Shown here: piece by piece, positions 1 to 5,955 of the stretch
Layout of the letters: each line of letters starts with the position of its first letter
Numbering within the stretch: the stretch's first letter is position 1
Made by a program: the position numbers and the translations under genes
Source of the DNA: Archaeoglobales archaeon
GTDB lineage: Archaea > Halobacteriota > Archaeoglobi > Archaeoglobales > Archaeoglobaceae
Assembly: GCA_003662985.1 (NCBI GenBank)
Contig: QMZD01000109.1
Location: forward strand, 1 to 6,425
Direction of reading: 5' to 3'
DNA length: 6,425 nucleotides
The notes under the pieces: generated by a model
The model's input: only the letters and a program-made list of their open reading frames with translations
What the model was told of the DNA's origin: nothing
The model's database searches: none

Positions 1-24
1 AAAGAGGTAAGGAGGAAAGCGAGT

Positions 25-31
25 ATAAAAA
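25..31 (-). terminator. Oligo-T stretch downstream of the ABC ATPase gene
   Basis: On the minus strand a run of five T residues (plus-strand AAAAA at 27-31) lies about 37 bases past the ATPase stop codon. Archaeal RNA polymerase commonly terminates at short U-tracts without a required hairpin, so this is a plausible end for the ATPase transcript. The run is short and the surrounding DNA is AT-rich, so the call is weak. Confidence 0.3.
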
Positions 32-37
32 CGATCT

Positions 38-70
38 TGATTGATTACTAGCTGGTTAATTTATCAATCA
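38..70. repeat. 8-bp perfect inverted repeat over the end of the ABC ATPase gene
   Basis: TGATTGAT at 38-45 is the exact reverse complement of ATCAATCA at 63-70, with a 17-base spacer. The right arm includes the stop codon of the minus-strand ATPase gene (68-70). A transcript could form an 8-bp AU-rich stem here, which may act as a 3'-end structure. The stem is weak at high temperature, so a function is only a guess. Confidence 0.35.
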
Positions 71-925
71 GCTCAAATCACCATTAATGATCTTAAAATA
101 TATGTCCTCCAGCCTGGGAACCTCTTTAATAACATCAACAACCTTTCCGCCATTTTCTGCCACTTCTTTTATAAAGCTGTTCAGCTCATCGGCATTTTCA
201 GCCTTAAAAGATTTCTTCTTCCCATTATCGATGTAATTTATCTGGTATTTTGTGGACTTCGTCATCAGATCCTCTATTTCCCCAGAGTAGAGCACCTCCC
301 CACCCTTAAGGATGATTATTCTATCGCAGGTGGATTCTACATAGTACATGTTGTGGGCTGAGAAAAGAATCCCCTTTCCCTCCTCTTTAAGCTCCTTTAA
401 AAGATTCGAAATGAAAAGCGATGTTGATGGATCCAACCCACCTGTAGGTTCGTCATAGATGAGTATATCGGGATCATGGATTAGAGTTCTTGCTATTGAG
501 AGCTTTCGTTTCATTCCCTTTGAAAATCCTTCGATAAGCCTGTCAGAAGGGAGATTAAGCATATCAAGCAGCGATGAAGCTTTGCTTTCCCAGTCTCTTA
601 CCGAATAAAGGGATGTGAAGAATTTCAGGTAATCCATCGCGTTCATGTTTCCGTAGAGCGAGTCGGTTTCAGGCAAGTAACCTATTCTCTTCTTTATCTT
701 ATCTTTGTTTGAGAAAAAATCCATTCCGAAGTATTCTATGCTTCCTGAATCTGGATCAAGCAATCCAGCAAGGATCTTCAGAAAAGTTGATTTTCCGGCT
801 CCGTTTTCCCCTATCAGTCCCAGAATCTCTCCTTTTTTGAGCTCCATGTCCATGCCTTTCAACGCTAGGAAGTCCCCATAACTCTTTCTAACTCCTGAAG
901 CCTTTACGGCTGAAACCACCATCAT
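68..925 (-). CDS. ABC transporter ATP-binding protein, NatA/ABC-2 type
   Basis: This is the cytoplasmic ATPase of an ABC-2 type exporter, hydrolysing ATP to drive the membrane partner. The 285-residue chain has the full set of motifs: Walker A GENGAGKST (39-47), a Q-loop replaced by GYLPE (82-86) as is common in NatA-like proteins, a degenerate signature FSKGM (134-138), Walker B ILIYDE (154-159), the D-loop GGLD (162-165) and the switch histidine H191. Residues from about 222 to the end form a small C-terminal extension of the type seen in this family. The gene is divergent from two ABC-2 permeases, which are its likely partners. No Shine-Dalgarno site precedes the start. Tandem codons ATG-ATG-GTG (925, 922, 919) and a TATA-like box 22-28 bases upstream point to a leaderless transcript that may start at the second or third codon. 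The substrate cannot be told from the sequence. Confidence 0.93.
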   Translation of the reverse strand: MMVVSAVKASGVRKSYGDFLALKGMDMELKKGEILGLIGENGAGKSTFLKILAGLLDPDSGSIEYFGMDFFSNKDKIKKRIGYLPETDSLYGNMNAMDYLKFFTSLYSVRDWESKASSLLDMLNLPSDRLIEGFSKGMKRKLSIARTLIHDPDILIYDEPTGGLDPSTSLFISNLLKELKEEGKGILFSAHNMYYVESTCDRIIILKGGEVLYSGEIEDLMTKSTKYQINYIDNGKKKSFKAENADELNSFIKEVAENGGKVVDVIKEVPRLEDIYFKIINGDLS

Positions 926-940
926 GAGATGTTTGAATAG

Positions 941-951
941 TAATATATTTT
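941..951. promoter_or_regulatory. Shared bidirectional TATA-like element between ABC ATPase and permease genes
   Basis: The 41-bp gap between the divergent genes holds TAATATATTTT, whose core AATATATT (942-949) is a perfect palindrome, so it reads as a TATA box on both strands. On the plus strand the octamer at 941-948 is centred about 22, 25 and 28 bases before the ATG codons at 967, 970 and 973. On the minus strand the octamer at 944-951 is centred the same distances before the codons at 925, 922 and 919. Archaeal TATA boxes normally lie about 26-27 bases before the transcription start, so both mRNAs should begin at or within the start codons. Neither gene has a Shine-Dalgarno site, in agreement. 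Confidence 0.6.
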
Positions 952-966
952 ACACTTCTTAAAATC

Positions 967-2691
967 ATGATGATGAGCCTAGAGATTCAGAAACTATCGG
1001 CTTCGATGACAGGTATTCTTAAAATCTCGGCCATAGAACTCAAGAAATCAAGGAAAAAGTACTCTAAAGTCTCTTTTCTTGCGATCATCCTTATCTCACT
1101 CATCTCGATCTCACTTCTTTACTTCGCTGTAAGTTCGGGAATAAAGTCGGACTCCTATCTTTATGAGGTTTCAGGTGTGCAGATAGATGACTACAGATTC
1201 GTAACAGTTGAGAAAAATCCAGATATCTACGTTGCTTATAGAAATGGATACAAAGCCATTGTAACTGGATCGGACAAATCTTTAGCAGCAGCGGATGAGC
1301 TGAGGAAGATAATCAGACAAAATCATGAAATCGAACTTTACCAGAAATTTGGAACAGAGGCGTTTCCGGTTTTTGTGAAGGCTGAATTTCTGGAGAGAGA
1401 GGTTAAGCTTCAGCATTTGAACAACTCTCGATTCTCCATCCCGCAGATTGAAAGAAAGGCGTCTGAAATTCAATCAATTGAAAGTGGCGTCTCTAAAAGC
1501 GATAAGAGTTATAGAAACGATAAAAGTGATAACCCAGCCAAAATAATTAGTGAGTCATTGAAAGGTAGCTTCGATCTTCCAATAAAGCAGAAATCTGGCT
1601 ACACAACTCCCAGCGACTTCAACCCTCAAAGTCTGCTTGGAAAGATGTTTCTGGCTTTCTTCTTCATAATACCATCATACTTCACGATTCAGCTTTTTTC
1701 TGCTTCCTTCCTTGAAGACAAGACGTTGAGAAGGCTGGACGTCCTTCTATCCACTCCTTTAAAACCTGTGGAAATTTATTTGGGAAAGATGTTACCGTAT
1801 CTCGCTTTTTCTGTTTTTCTCATCTTATCCACCTCTCTTATCCTGAATGAGAGCCTTCTTGCTCTTCTCTTCATCCTACCTTTCATTCTCTTTGCTTTCT
1901 CACTTCAAACTTATATAGTTTTACTCTCCAGGAGCTACAAGGAGATGACGTTTCTGATCATGGTGTCATCGTTCATCATAACTGCTTACCTCTTCATTCC
2001 GGCAATTTTCTCTGGAACCATTCCTGTATCGAAGATCTCCCCAATTACAAACATGCTTTCTCTCTTTGAAACTGGAAGATTCGATTTAAACGGCTATATA
2101 CTTTCCACCTCCCAGTTTTACATTCTCTTTGCCATTCTATCCTTCACTTCCCTGAAAACGATGAATCCGGAGGTGATGCATTCTTCAGCTGGAATTGAAA
2201 GGAAAATCCTTGCTTCACTCCAGAGATGGATAAAGAGGCCGGTTGATTGCTTACTCGCTTCAATCCTTGCAATACCCTTTGTTTTCATTGTAGAGTTCAT
2301 GCTCATATCCGTCATCTTTTCAATGCCCCCTCAGTATTCGATCCCTGTTTTCATCTTGGCGATCTCTCTGGTTGAGGAGTTATTCAAAACCTCGATTGTT
2401 TATTCAGCATACAAAAACTCTGGGAAAATCATTTTGTCATCATTTTTAACAGCACTGGGATTTTTCGTCGGCGAGAAGATTTTAACGGTTATTGAGATTG
2501 GAAGGAACTACATGAACTTCCTGCTTGCAGGTTATCTTCTCCTCCCTCTAGTCCTCCATGTAATTTCTTTGCTCGTCTTTGCCCTTCTTGTTGAAAGAAA
2601 GGGTTATGGCTTCGCTTTTGGTTTTGCGGTAGTGATTCACTTCATCTACGACTACGGAATTCTGCTGATCTTGGGAGGTGCTGGGCTTTGA
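967..2691 (+). CDS. ABC-2 type permease fused to a C-terminal PrsW-like intramembrane protease domain
   Basis: This 574-residue membrane protein has two parts. Residues 1-400 look like an ABC-2 (NatB-type) permease: TM1 at about 35-55, a polar extracytoplasmic domain at 56-225, TM2 at 226-247, the cytoplasmic coupling segment with LEDKTLRRLDVLLSTP from 249 to the GK at 273-274, then helices at about 275-292, 296-320, 327-349 and 383-397. Residues 425-574 add about five more helices carrying VEELFK (E470, E471, K474), GFFVGE (498-503), H531 and HFIYD (H558, D562). The EExxK, FxxxE, H and HxxxD order fits PrsW (glutamic-type) membrane proteases better than CPBP/CAAX proteases, which have FxxxH in the second motif. 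A fusion of ABC-2 permease and CPBP protease is known in bacteria; this looks like an archaeal PrsW-type counterpart. Three tandem ATGs open the gene with no Shine-Dalgarno site, suggesting a leaderless mRNA. Proteolytic activity is inferred from motifs only. Confidence 0.85.
   Translation: MMMSLEIQKLSASMTGILKISAIELKKSRKKYSKVSFLAIILISLISISLLYFAVSSGIKSDSYLYEVSGVQIDDYRFVTVEKNPDIYVAYRNGYKAIVTGSDKSLAAADELRKIIRQNHEIELYQKFGTEAFPVFVKAEFLEREVKLQHLNNSRFSIPQIERKASEIQSIESGVSKSDKSYRNDKSDNPAKIISESLKGSFDLPIKQKSGYTTPSDFNPQSLLGKMFLAFFFIIPSYFTIQLFSASFLEDKTLRRLDVLLSTPLKPVEIYLGKMLPYLAFSVFLILSTSLILNESLLALLFILPFILFAFSLQTYIVLLSRSYKEMTFLIMVSSFIITAYLFIPAIFSGTIPVSKISPITNMLSLFETGRFDLNGYILSTSQFYILFAILSFTSLKTMNPEVMHSSAGIERKILASLQRWIKRPVDCLLASILAIPFVFIVEFMLISVIFSMPPQYSIPVFILAISLVEELFKTSIVYSAYKNSGKIILSSFLTALGFFVGEKILTVIEIGRNYMNFLLAGYLLLPLVLHVISLLVFALLVERKGYGFAFGFAVVIHFIYDYGILLILGGAGL
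1495..1530 (+). repeat. In-frame 9-bp tandem repeat (4 degenerate units) in the permease-PrsW gene
   Basis: Four consecutive 9-base units, AAAAGCGAT, AAGAGTTAT, AGAAACGAT and AAAAGTGAT, encode the tripeptides KSD, KSY, RND and KSD at residues 177-188. The period equals three codons, so changes in copy number keep the frame. The repeat lies in the extracytoplasmic domain between TM1 and TM2 and probably forms a charged, flexible linker. The units are diverged, so it is either old or maintained only at the protein level. Confidence 0.5.
2673..2680 (+). promoter_or_regulatory. Shine-Dalgarno site that sets the TTG start of the second permease
   Basis: GGGAGGTG lies inside the last codons of the first permease gene, 7 bases before TTG at 2688. 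It matches the archaeal anti-Shine-Dalgarno sequence and supports the non-ATG start, giving a TTGA overlap (2688-2691) with the stop codon of the upstream gene. The two permeases are therefore likely to be translationally coupled. Confidence 0.75.
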
Positions 2692-3779
2692 AGGATTTGA
2701 GAGATTCAAAAGATTCAAGAGATTCGAGAGATTTGAGCAACTATAGGAGAATAATTGCCATAGCGCTGAAGGATTTGAGGAGCATGCTTAAGGAGCGAAC
2801 ATTCGTGAGTGTAATCTTACTGCTCGTTTTTGTCGCCTCTTTTGCATCGGTTCTCACCTTTGGTCTCCTCGTCCTCTATAATCCAACGTATCTAAACATC
2901 CTTTTCGAAAACGAGCTGAAAGTTGGGGTGGCTGGAGATGCTCCTGTATTGCAATCCTTTTTCGATGGCAAGCATTATTTCTCTATAGAGGATGCATTAT
3001 ACGACTTCTATTCGGGAAAGATCGATGTTGTGCTCTGGTTGCCCAAGGAGAATCTTACAAGTGGGGCAAACTACGTGAAGGTTTTCTTGCCAAGAGACGA
3101 GGTAAAGTCCGTTCAGGCTTCGATCGTTATAAAGAAAAAACTGCTCGAATATCAGGACTGTTTGAGGAAAGTCAGAAAAATGCCGGTTGGTGGGGATCTT
3201 AGAATCTACACCGCGGATTATGAAAGACTGGAGATCCCTGAGGGAGTTTCGATGGTCTTCAAGTTCATTTACGTTGTCCTGATACCACTGATGATGATTA
3301 CTACAGCAGTCATCGCTTCTGGCCTCTTTATAGACCTCATAACCGAAGAGAGGGAAACTGGAACGATAGATTTGCTGGTAGCTGCATGCAAGAAAGAGGA
3401 GATAATATCGGGGAAAATCCTCGCCTCCATTTTGCTCCCAGTCATACTCACTCCTATCTGGCTCCTCCTCTTGATTATGAATGGGGTTGAAATCCACAAT
3501 TTCTTTGCCGTTCTTTCTATCTCTTACTCCTTCTCATTTTTCATGATCTCAATTTCAGCGCTGATCGTTACCTTCTTTAAAGACAGAGAGAGGTCACAGC
3601 TCGTTTTCTCACTTGTGACCGTAGGCTTAATGCCAATTCTCTTCATTCATCCATTCATGCCCTCTCCTTTGGTCACAAGGTTATCAGCAGGTTCAGAATT
3701 CGGAGCTGAGCTTACACCATTGTATTTTATTATCAGCCTTATACTTCTTTATTCCTCAAAAAAGGTTGTGAAAATTTAG
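2688..3779 (+). CDS. ABC-2 type permease (NatB-like), second subunit
   Basis: A 363-residue ABC-2 permease, probably pairing with the upstream permease and the divergent ATPase to make an exporter. It has a short charged cytoplasmic N-terminus (1-30), TM1 at about 39-63, an extracytoplasmic domain (about 66-188), TM2 at 191-217 and the typical coupling segment ITEERETGTIDLLVAA (218-233) followed by SGK (241-243). Further helices lie at about 244-264, 272-296, 305-320 and 344-355. The layout mirrors the first 400 residues of the upstream gene, so the two look like diverged paralogues, but this one lacks the PrsW-like domain. The TTG start is chosen because a strong Shine-Dalgarno site lies 7 bases upstream, and it overlaps the preceding stop codon by 4 bases. 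Residues 2-16 come from a 9-bp tandem repeat encoding K/R-D-L/S tripeptides. The next possible start would remove this repeat, but it lacks such a site. Substrate unknown. Confidence 0.88.
   Translation: MKDLRDSKDSRDSRDLSNYRRIIAIALKDLRSMLKERTFVSVILLLVFVASFASVLTFGLLVLYNPTYLNILFENELKVGVAGDAPVLQSFFDGKHYFSIEDALYDFYSGKIDVVLWLPKENLTSGANYVKVFLPRDEVKSVQASIVIKKKLLEYQDCLRKVRKMPVGGDLRIYTADYERLEIPEGVSMVFKFIYVVLIPLMMITTAVIASGLFIDLITEERETGTIDLLVAACKKEEIISGKILASILLPVILTPIWLLLLIMNGVEIHNFFAVLSISYSFSFFMISISALIVTFFKDRERSQLVFSLVTVGLMPILFIHPFMPSPLVTRLSAGSEFGAELTPLYFIISLILLYSSKKVVKI
2691..2735 (+). repeat. In-frame 9-bp tandem repeat (5 units) at the start of the second permease
   Basis: Five head-to-tail units, AAGGATTTG, AGAGATTCA, AAAGATTCA, AGAGATTCG and AGAGATTTG, follow the TTG start directly. 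They encode KDL, RDS, KDS, RDS and RDL (residues 2-16), an N-terminus of alternating positive and negative charge on the cytoplasmic side of TM1. The units differ at one to three positions and fit the consensus ARRGATTYR. A nine-base period preserves the frame, so copy number could change without breaking the gene. Confidence 0.75.
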
Positions 3780-3845
3780 GTCGGATTTCGAGTTGGATAT
3801 AGAACCAGAATTAGAAATTTCAGGTTGGTCTAGATAATTTATTAG

Positions 3846-3851
3846 TTTTTT
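3846..3851 (+). terminator. Oligo-T stretch after the permease operon
   Basis: Six T residues occur about 67 bases after the stop of the second permease, in the gap before the convergent NifX-like gene. There is no convincing hairpin in front. A U-tract alone is a usual archaeal termination signal, so this is a reasonable end for the plus-strand transcript. The rest of the gap (3780-3845) shows no gene or clear signal. Confidence 0.4.
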
Positions 3852-3855
3852 GACG

Positions 3856-4236
3856 TTAATACCTATATCTTCCATGTCTCTGGAATTCCTCTCTCTCCTC
3901 CCATCTCTCGTCCACCACAAGACTCCCTTTAACGAAACCCTCAAGAACGTCTCTGACATTCCCGCTTGCTCCAGTGATTACCCTTATTCCCATCTGGTTG
4001 AAAAAGGTCTGTGCCCTCATTCCGAGTCCGTAGGCCAAAACGATATCCACTCCGAGGGACTGCAGGAATCTTGGGATATCACCGGGGAGATGATTTTCGA
4101 AAGGAAGTTCAACAACCTCTCCTTTAATCTCCCCATTTTCAATCTCTGCTATATAGAAGTACCTCGCCCTACCAAAGTGCTGGGATACGAAAGAGTCTAG
4201 GCCCCTATCATCCATACATGGTATTGCTATTTTCAT
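3856..4236 (-). CDS. NifX/NafY/orange-protein-like protein (dinitrogenase iron-molybdenum cofactor family)
   Basis: A 126-residue cytoplasmic protein of the NifB-C-terminal/NifX/NafY fold, a family that binds or carries Fe-S and Mo-containing clusters. Family marks include the opening MKIAIP, SQHFGRARYF (18-27), the AYGLGMRA stretch (68-75) and GASGNVRDVLEGF (89-101). The length is typical for a stand-alone domain. The only cysteine is C7, and H20 in SQHFGR is the residue usual for the family. The C-terminal tail (111-126) is rich in Arg, Glu and Tyr and looks lineage-specific. The ATG start is backed by GGAGGTG 8 bases upstream. It sits downstream of an Mrp ATPase and two MinD-like ATPases on the same strand, as the orange protein gene does in the ORP cluster of sulfate reducers. 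There is no nitrogenase gene here, so a role in nitrogen fixation is not supported; a Mo/Fe-S cluster carrier or scaffold is more likely. Confidence 0.85.
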   Translation of the reverse strand: MKIAIPCMDDRGLDSFVSQHFGRARYFYIAEIENGEIKGEVVELPFENHLPGDIPRFLQSLGVDIVLAYGLGMRAQTFFNQMGIRVITGASGNVRDVLEGFVKGSLVVDERWEEREEFQRHGRYRY

Positions 4237-4244
4237 GAATTCTA

Positions 4245-4251
4245 CACCTCC
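4245..4251 (-). promoter_or_regulatory. Shine-Dalgarno site of the NifX-like gene
   Basis: The minus strand reads GGAGGTG, a full match to the core of the archaeal anti-Shine-Dalgarno sequence, 8 bases before the ATG at 4236. It fixes the start and shows the gene is translated from a leadered message, unlike the ABC genes in this window. Confidence 0.75.
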
Positions 4252-4293
4252 ATCGTGCCTTTTAAATTTTTTGGGTAACCAAAATATTCGAGT

Positions 4294-4303
4294 TAATTTA
4301 AAG
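4294..4303 (-). promoter_or_regulatory. Possible TATA box for the NifX-like gene
   Basis: The minus strand carries CTTTAAATTA here, close to the archaeal TATA consensus. A start about 26 bases downstream (near 4272) would give a leader of roughly 36 bases that contains the Shine-Dalgarno site. The 77-base gap after the Mrp gene is much larger than the other gaps in this cluster, which fits a separate or additional promoter. Another AT-rich stretch at 4261-4269 is too near the start codon to leave room for the Shine-Dalgarno site in the leader. Confidence 0.35.
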
Positions 4304-4313
4304 ATTTAAGGAC

Positions 4314-5093
4314 TCAGAGATTCATATTCTTAAAGTAATCTTCCTCTAGATCCTCGATCTTCCCCGCATCACCGAGTTCAGCTATCTTCGGATTTATCGG
4401 GATTTTCGCCTCTGTTTTTAAACCGTACTTCAGTGTTAGATCGCTTATCTTGCTCTCCCCGAATATGTAGCTGATGTGCCCGCAGTTCGGGCACTGGAAA
4501 TAGCTCATATTCTCAACCAGATGTATTTCATCGACCCCCAAATGGATTGCCATGTTCACACCCTTCTCCACGATCTCCTTTGCGAGATCCTGTGGAGTTG
4601 TGACAACAACGATCGCATCGGGTTTTGAGCTTTGCATTATGGTGAGCGGCACATCACCCGTTCCAGGCGGGAGATCGAAGAGCAGATAGTCGAGTTCTCC
4701 CCAGTAAACCTTCTCAAGAAATTCTAGAAGCACCTTTGAGATCATAGGTCCTCTCCATATAACGGGTTGCTCCTTGCTTGGCAGCATGAAGTGCATCGAA
4801 ACCACCTTTATTCCTAGTTTGGTTAAAACAGGTTCCATTCCCTTCTCTGTAAAACCAAGCCTAGCTGACTCAAGCCCGAAGAGTTTCGGAATACTCGGTC
4901 CAAGGAAATCGGTATCAAAAACTCCAACCTTTTTACCGCTTTTTGCAAGGTGAATGGCAATTAAAGCTGTTACGGATGACTTTCCAACGCCTCCCTTCCC
5001 ACTCATCACAGCGATCTTCTTTCCAATTTTGCTCATTCTTTCCATTATTCTTTTCTCTTTTTCTTCAATTTCTTTTGGTTTTCCTTTTGCCAA
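4314..5093 (-). CDS. mrp: Mrp/ApbC (Nbp35-like) iron-sulfur cluster carrier ATPase
   Basis: A P-loop ATPase of the Mrp/NBP35 family, cytoplasmic scaffold or carrier proteins that hold a [4Fe-4S] cluster at the dimer interface and pass it to target proteins. Numbered from the TTG start (259 residues): deviant Walker A GKGGVGKSS (32-40), switch I region FDTDFLGPSIPKL (59-71), the family motif WRGPM (113-117), Walker B region DLPPGTGD (140-147) and the cluster-binding pair CPNC (C201, C204). The N-terminal four-cysteine domain of eukaryotic Nbp35 is absent; instead there is a Lys/Glu-rich helix (about 3-25). I place the start at TTG 5093 rather than GTG 5102, because the GTG lies inside a perfect Shine-Dalgarno sequence and could not be read from it. 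With TTG the gene follows the upstream MinD-like stop after one base, so the two are coupled in one operon. The CxxC next to ferredoxin-type MinD proteins fits a role in cluster delivery. Confidence 0.92.
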   Translation of the reverse strand: MAKGKPKEIEEKEKRIMERMSKIGKKIAVMSGKGGVGKSSVTALIAIHLAKSGKKVGVFDTDFLGPSIPKLFGLESARLGFTEKGMEPVLTKLGIKVVSMHFMLPSKEQPVIWRGPMISKVLLEFLEKVYWGELDYLLFDLPPGTGDVPLTIMQSSKPDAIVVVTTPQDLAKEIVEKGVNMAIHLGVDEIHLVENMSYFQCPNCGHISYIFGESKISDLTLKYGLKTEAKIPINPKIAELGDAGKIEDLEEDYFKNMNL

Positions 5094-5094
5094 T

Positions 5095-5949
5095 TTAATC
5101 ACCTCCTATCAACTTGTTCCAGCATTCAGTAATTTTTTCAGCGGCATTACCTTTAAAGGGAAATTTAAGTGCTGAAACCTGTTCGTTAATACTCTTATCG
5201 TATGGGATCTCACCCAAAATATGGATACTCTCTTTAGAGCAGAAATTTTTTATTTTTGATGTAAGCTCGGGATTTATTGTTGATTTGTTTATCAAAGCTG
5301 CCACCTCTAAGTTCATCCTTCTACATAGCTCGACTATCCTCTCAAAGTCCGATATAGCTGCCAAAGTCGGTTCTGCTACGACCACAGCAACATCCGTGCC
5401 ATTCAGAGATGCTATAACGGGACATCCAATTCCGGGAGGACCATCGGTTACTATGTAAGTACATCCTTCATCTTCGGCAATTTTTTGAGCAATCTCCTTT
5501 ACCTCGGTGACGAGCTTACCGCTATTCTCTTCTCCCGGAAAAAGCAGACCGTGAACCATCTTTCCTAGAGAAGTGTTTGATATGTACACCTCTCCTGCTT
5601 GGTTGTCGATCATCTCTATCGCATTGACGGGACACATCTCATAGCAAAGCCTGCATCCCTCGCACTTTTTTAAATCAACTTCAAAATCCTCTATTGCATC
5701 AAAGCTGCATAACTCCTCGCATAAACCGCATTCCGTGCATTTATCCCTCAAGATCTTTGCCTTCTGCATACCGAAGTAGGGCTTTGTCTCTTCTTTCTCC
5801 ACTCTCAGCAAGATAGGGAGATTCGGCGCATCAACATCTGCATCGGCGATTACGATCCTTCCTTCTCTGGAAGCAAGGTAAGAAAACATCGCTGCTATTG
5901 TTGTTTTTCCAGTCCCGCCCTTTCCACTAACAACAGTAATCCTCTTCAT
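5095..5949 (-). CDS. MinD-superfamily P-loop ATPase with inserted two-cluster ferredoxin domain
   Basis: A 284-residue soluble ATPase in which a bacterial-type ferredoxin domain is inserted into a MinD/ParA fold. The deviant Walker A is GKGGTGKTT (9-17) with signature lysine K10; DADVDAPNL (36-44) is the switch I region. Eight cysteines form two [4Fe-4S] motifs: C71, C74, C77, C81 and C96, C99, C102, C106. The first motif ends in CSF rather than the usual CP, the second in CP. Walker B lies in VTDGPPGIGCPV (167-178), with a further cysteine C176 that is also present in the upstream paralogue. The ATG at 5949 is chosen because it starts directly before the P-loop strand and GGGGGT lies 6 bases upstream; longer readings run into the preceding gene in another frame. 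The gap to the upstream gene is 16 bases and to Mrp one base, so this is an operon. Paired proteins of this kind are part of the ORP complex in Desulfovibrio; electron transfer or cluster assembly coupled to ATP is the likely role. Confidence 0.92.
   Translation of the reverse strand: MKRITVVSGKGGTGKTTIAAMFSYLASREGRIVIADADVDAPNLPILLRVEKEETKPYFGMQKAKILRDKCTECGLCEELCSFDAIEDFEVDLKKCEGCRLCYEMCPVNAIEMIDNQAGEVYISNTSLGKMVHGLLFPGEENSGKLVTEVKEIAQKIAEDEGCTYIVTDGPPGIGCPVIASLNGTDVAVVVAEPTLAAISDFERIVELCRRMNLEVAALINKSTINPELTSKIKNFCSKESIHILGEIPYDKSINEQVSALKFPFKGNAAEKITECWNKLIGGD
5098..5107 (-). promoter_or_regulatory. Perfect Shine-Dalgarno site that moves the Mrp start to TTG
   Basis: The minus strand reads AGGAGGTGAT, a ten-base complement of the archaeal 16S tail ATCACCTCCT. 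The GTG at 5102-5100 is part of this site, so it cannot be the start used by it. TTG at 5093-5091 is 8 bases past the GGAGG core, the normal spacing. The site lies within the last codons of the upstream MinD-like gene. Confidence 0.75.
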
Positions 5950-5955
5950 CCGATT

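Noticed and set aside
1..51. Possible C-terminal tail of a plus-strand gene entering from the left
   Set aside because: Two frames are open from the edge (ending at TAG 49-51 and TGA 42-44) and neither can be preferred. With at most 16 codons there is nothing to recognise, so a convergent neighbour is possible but not supported.
2997..3497. Minus-strand 166-codon open frame inside the second permease
   Set aside because: It is antisense to a permease with clear ABC-2 motifs, and its composition and lack of a ribosome site mark it as a shadow.
3772..3837. Short open frame after the second permease encoding an acidic peptide (DFELDIEPELEIS)
   Set aside because: It looks protein-like and could be the relic of a frameshifted permease tail, but it has no start codon or ribosome site, and the permease ends normally after its last membrane segment.
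3850..4200. Plus-strand 116-codon open frame opposite the NifX-like gene
   Set aside because: It is the antisense shadow of a gene with clear family motifs and a strong Shine-Dalgarno site; the product has no recognisable features.
3856..4236. Nitrogen-fixation gene (nifX) as the identity of the small protein
   Set aside because: No nitrogenase or other nif gene is present, and this fold is widespread in non-fixing anaerobes; the company of MinD and Mrp ATPases points to a different cluster-handling role.
4303..4324. GATTTAAGGACTCAGAGATTCA resembles the 9-bp repeat units at 2691-2735
   Set aside because: The match is only partial and needs gaps; it overlaps the stop of the Mrp gene and can be chance in AT-rich DNA.
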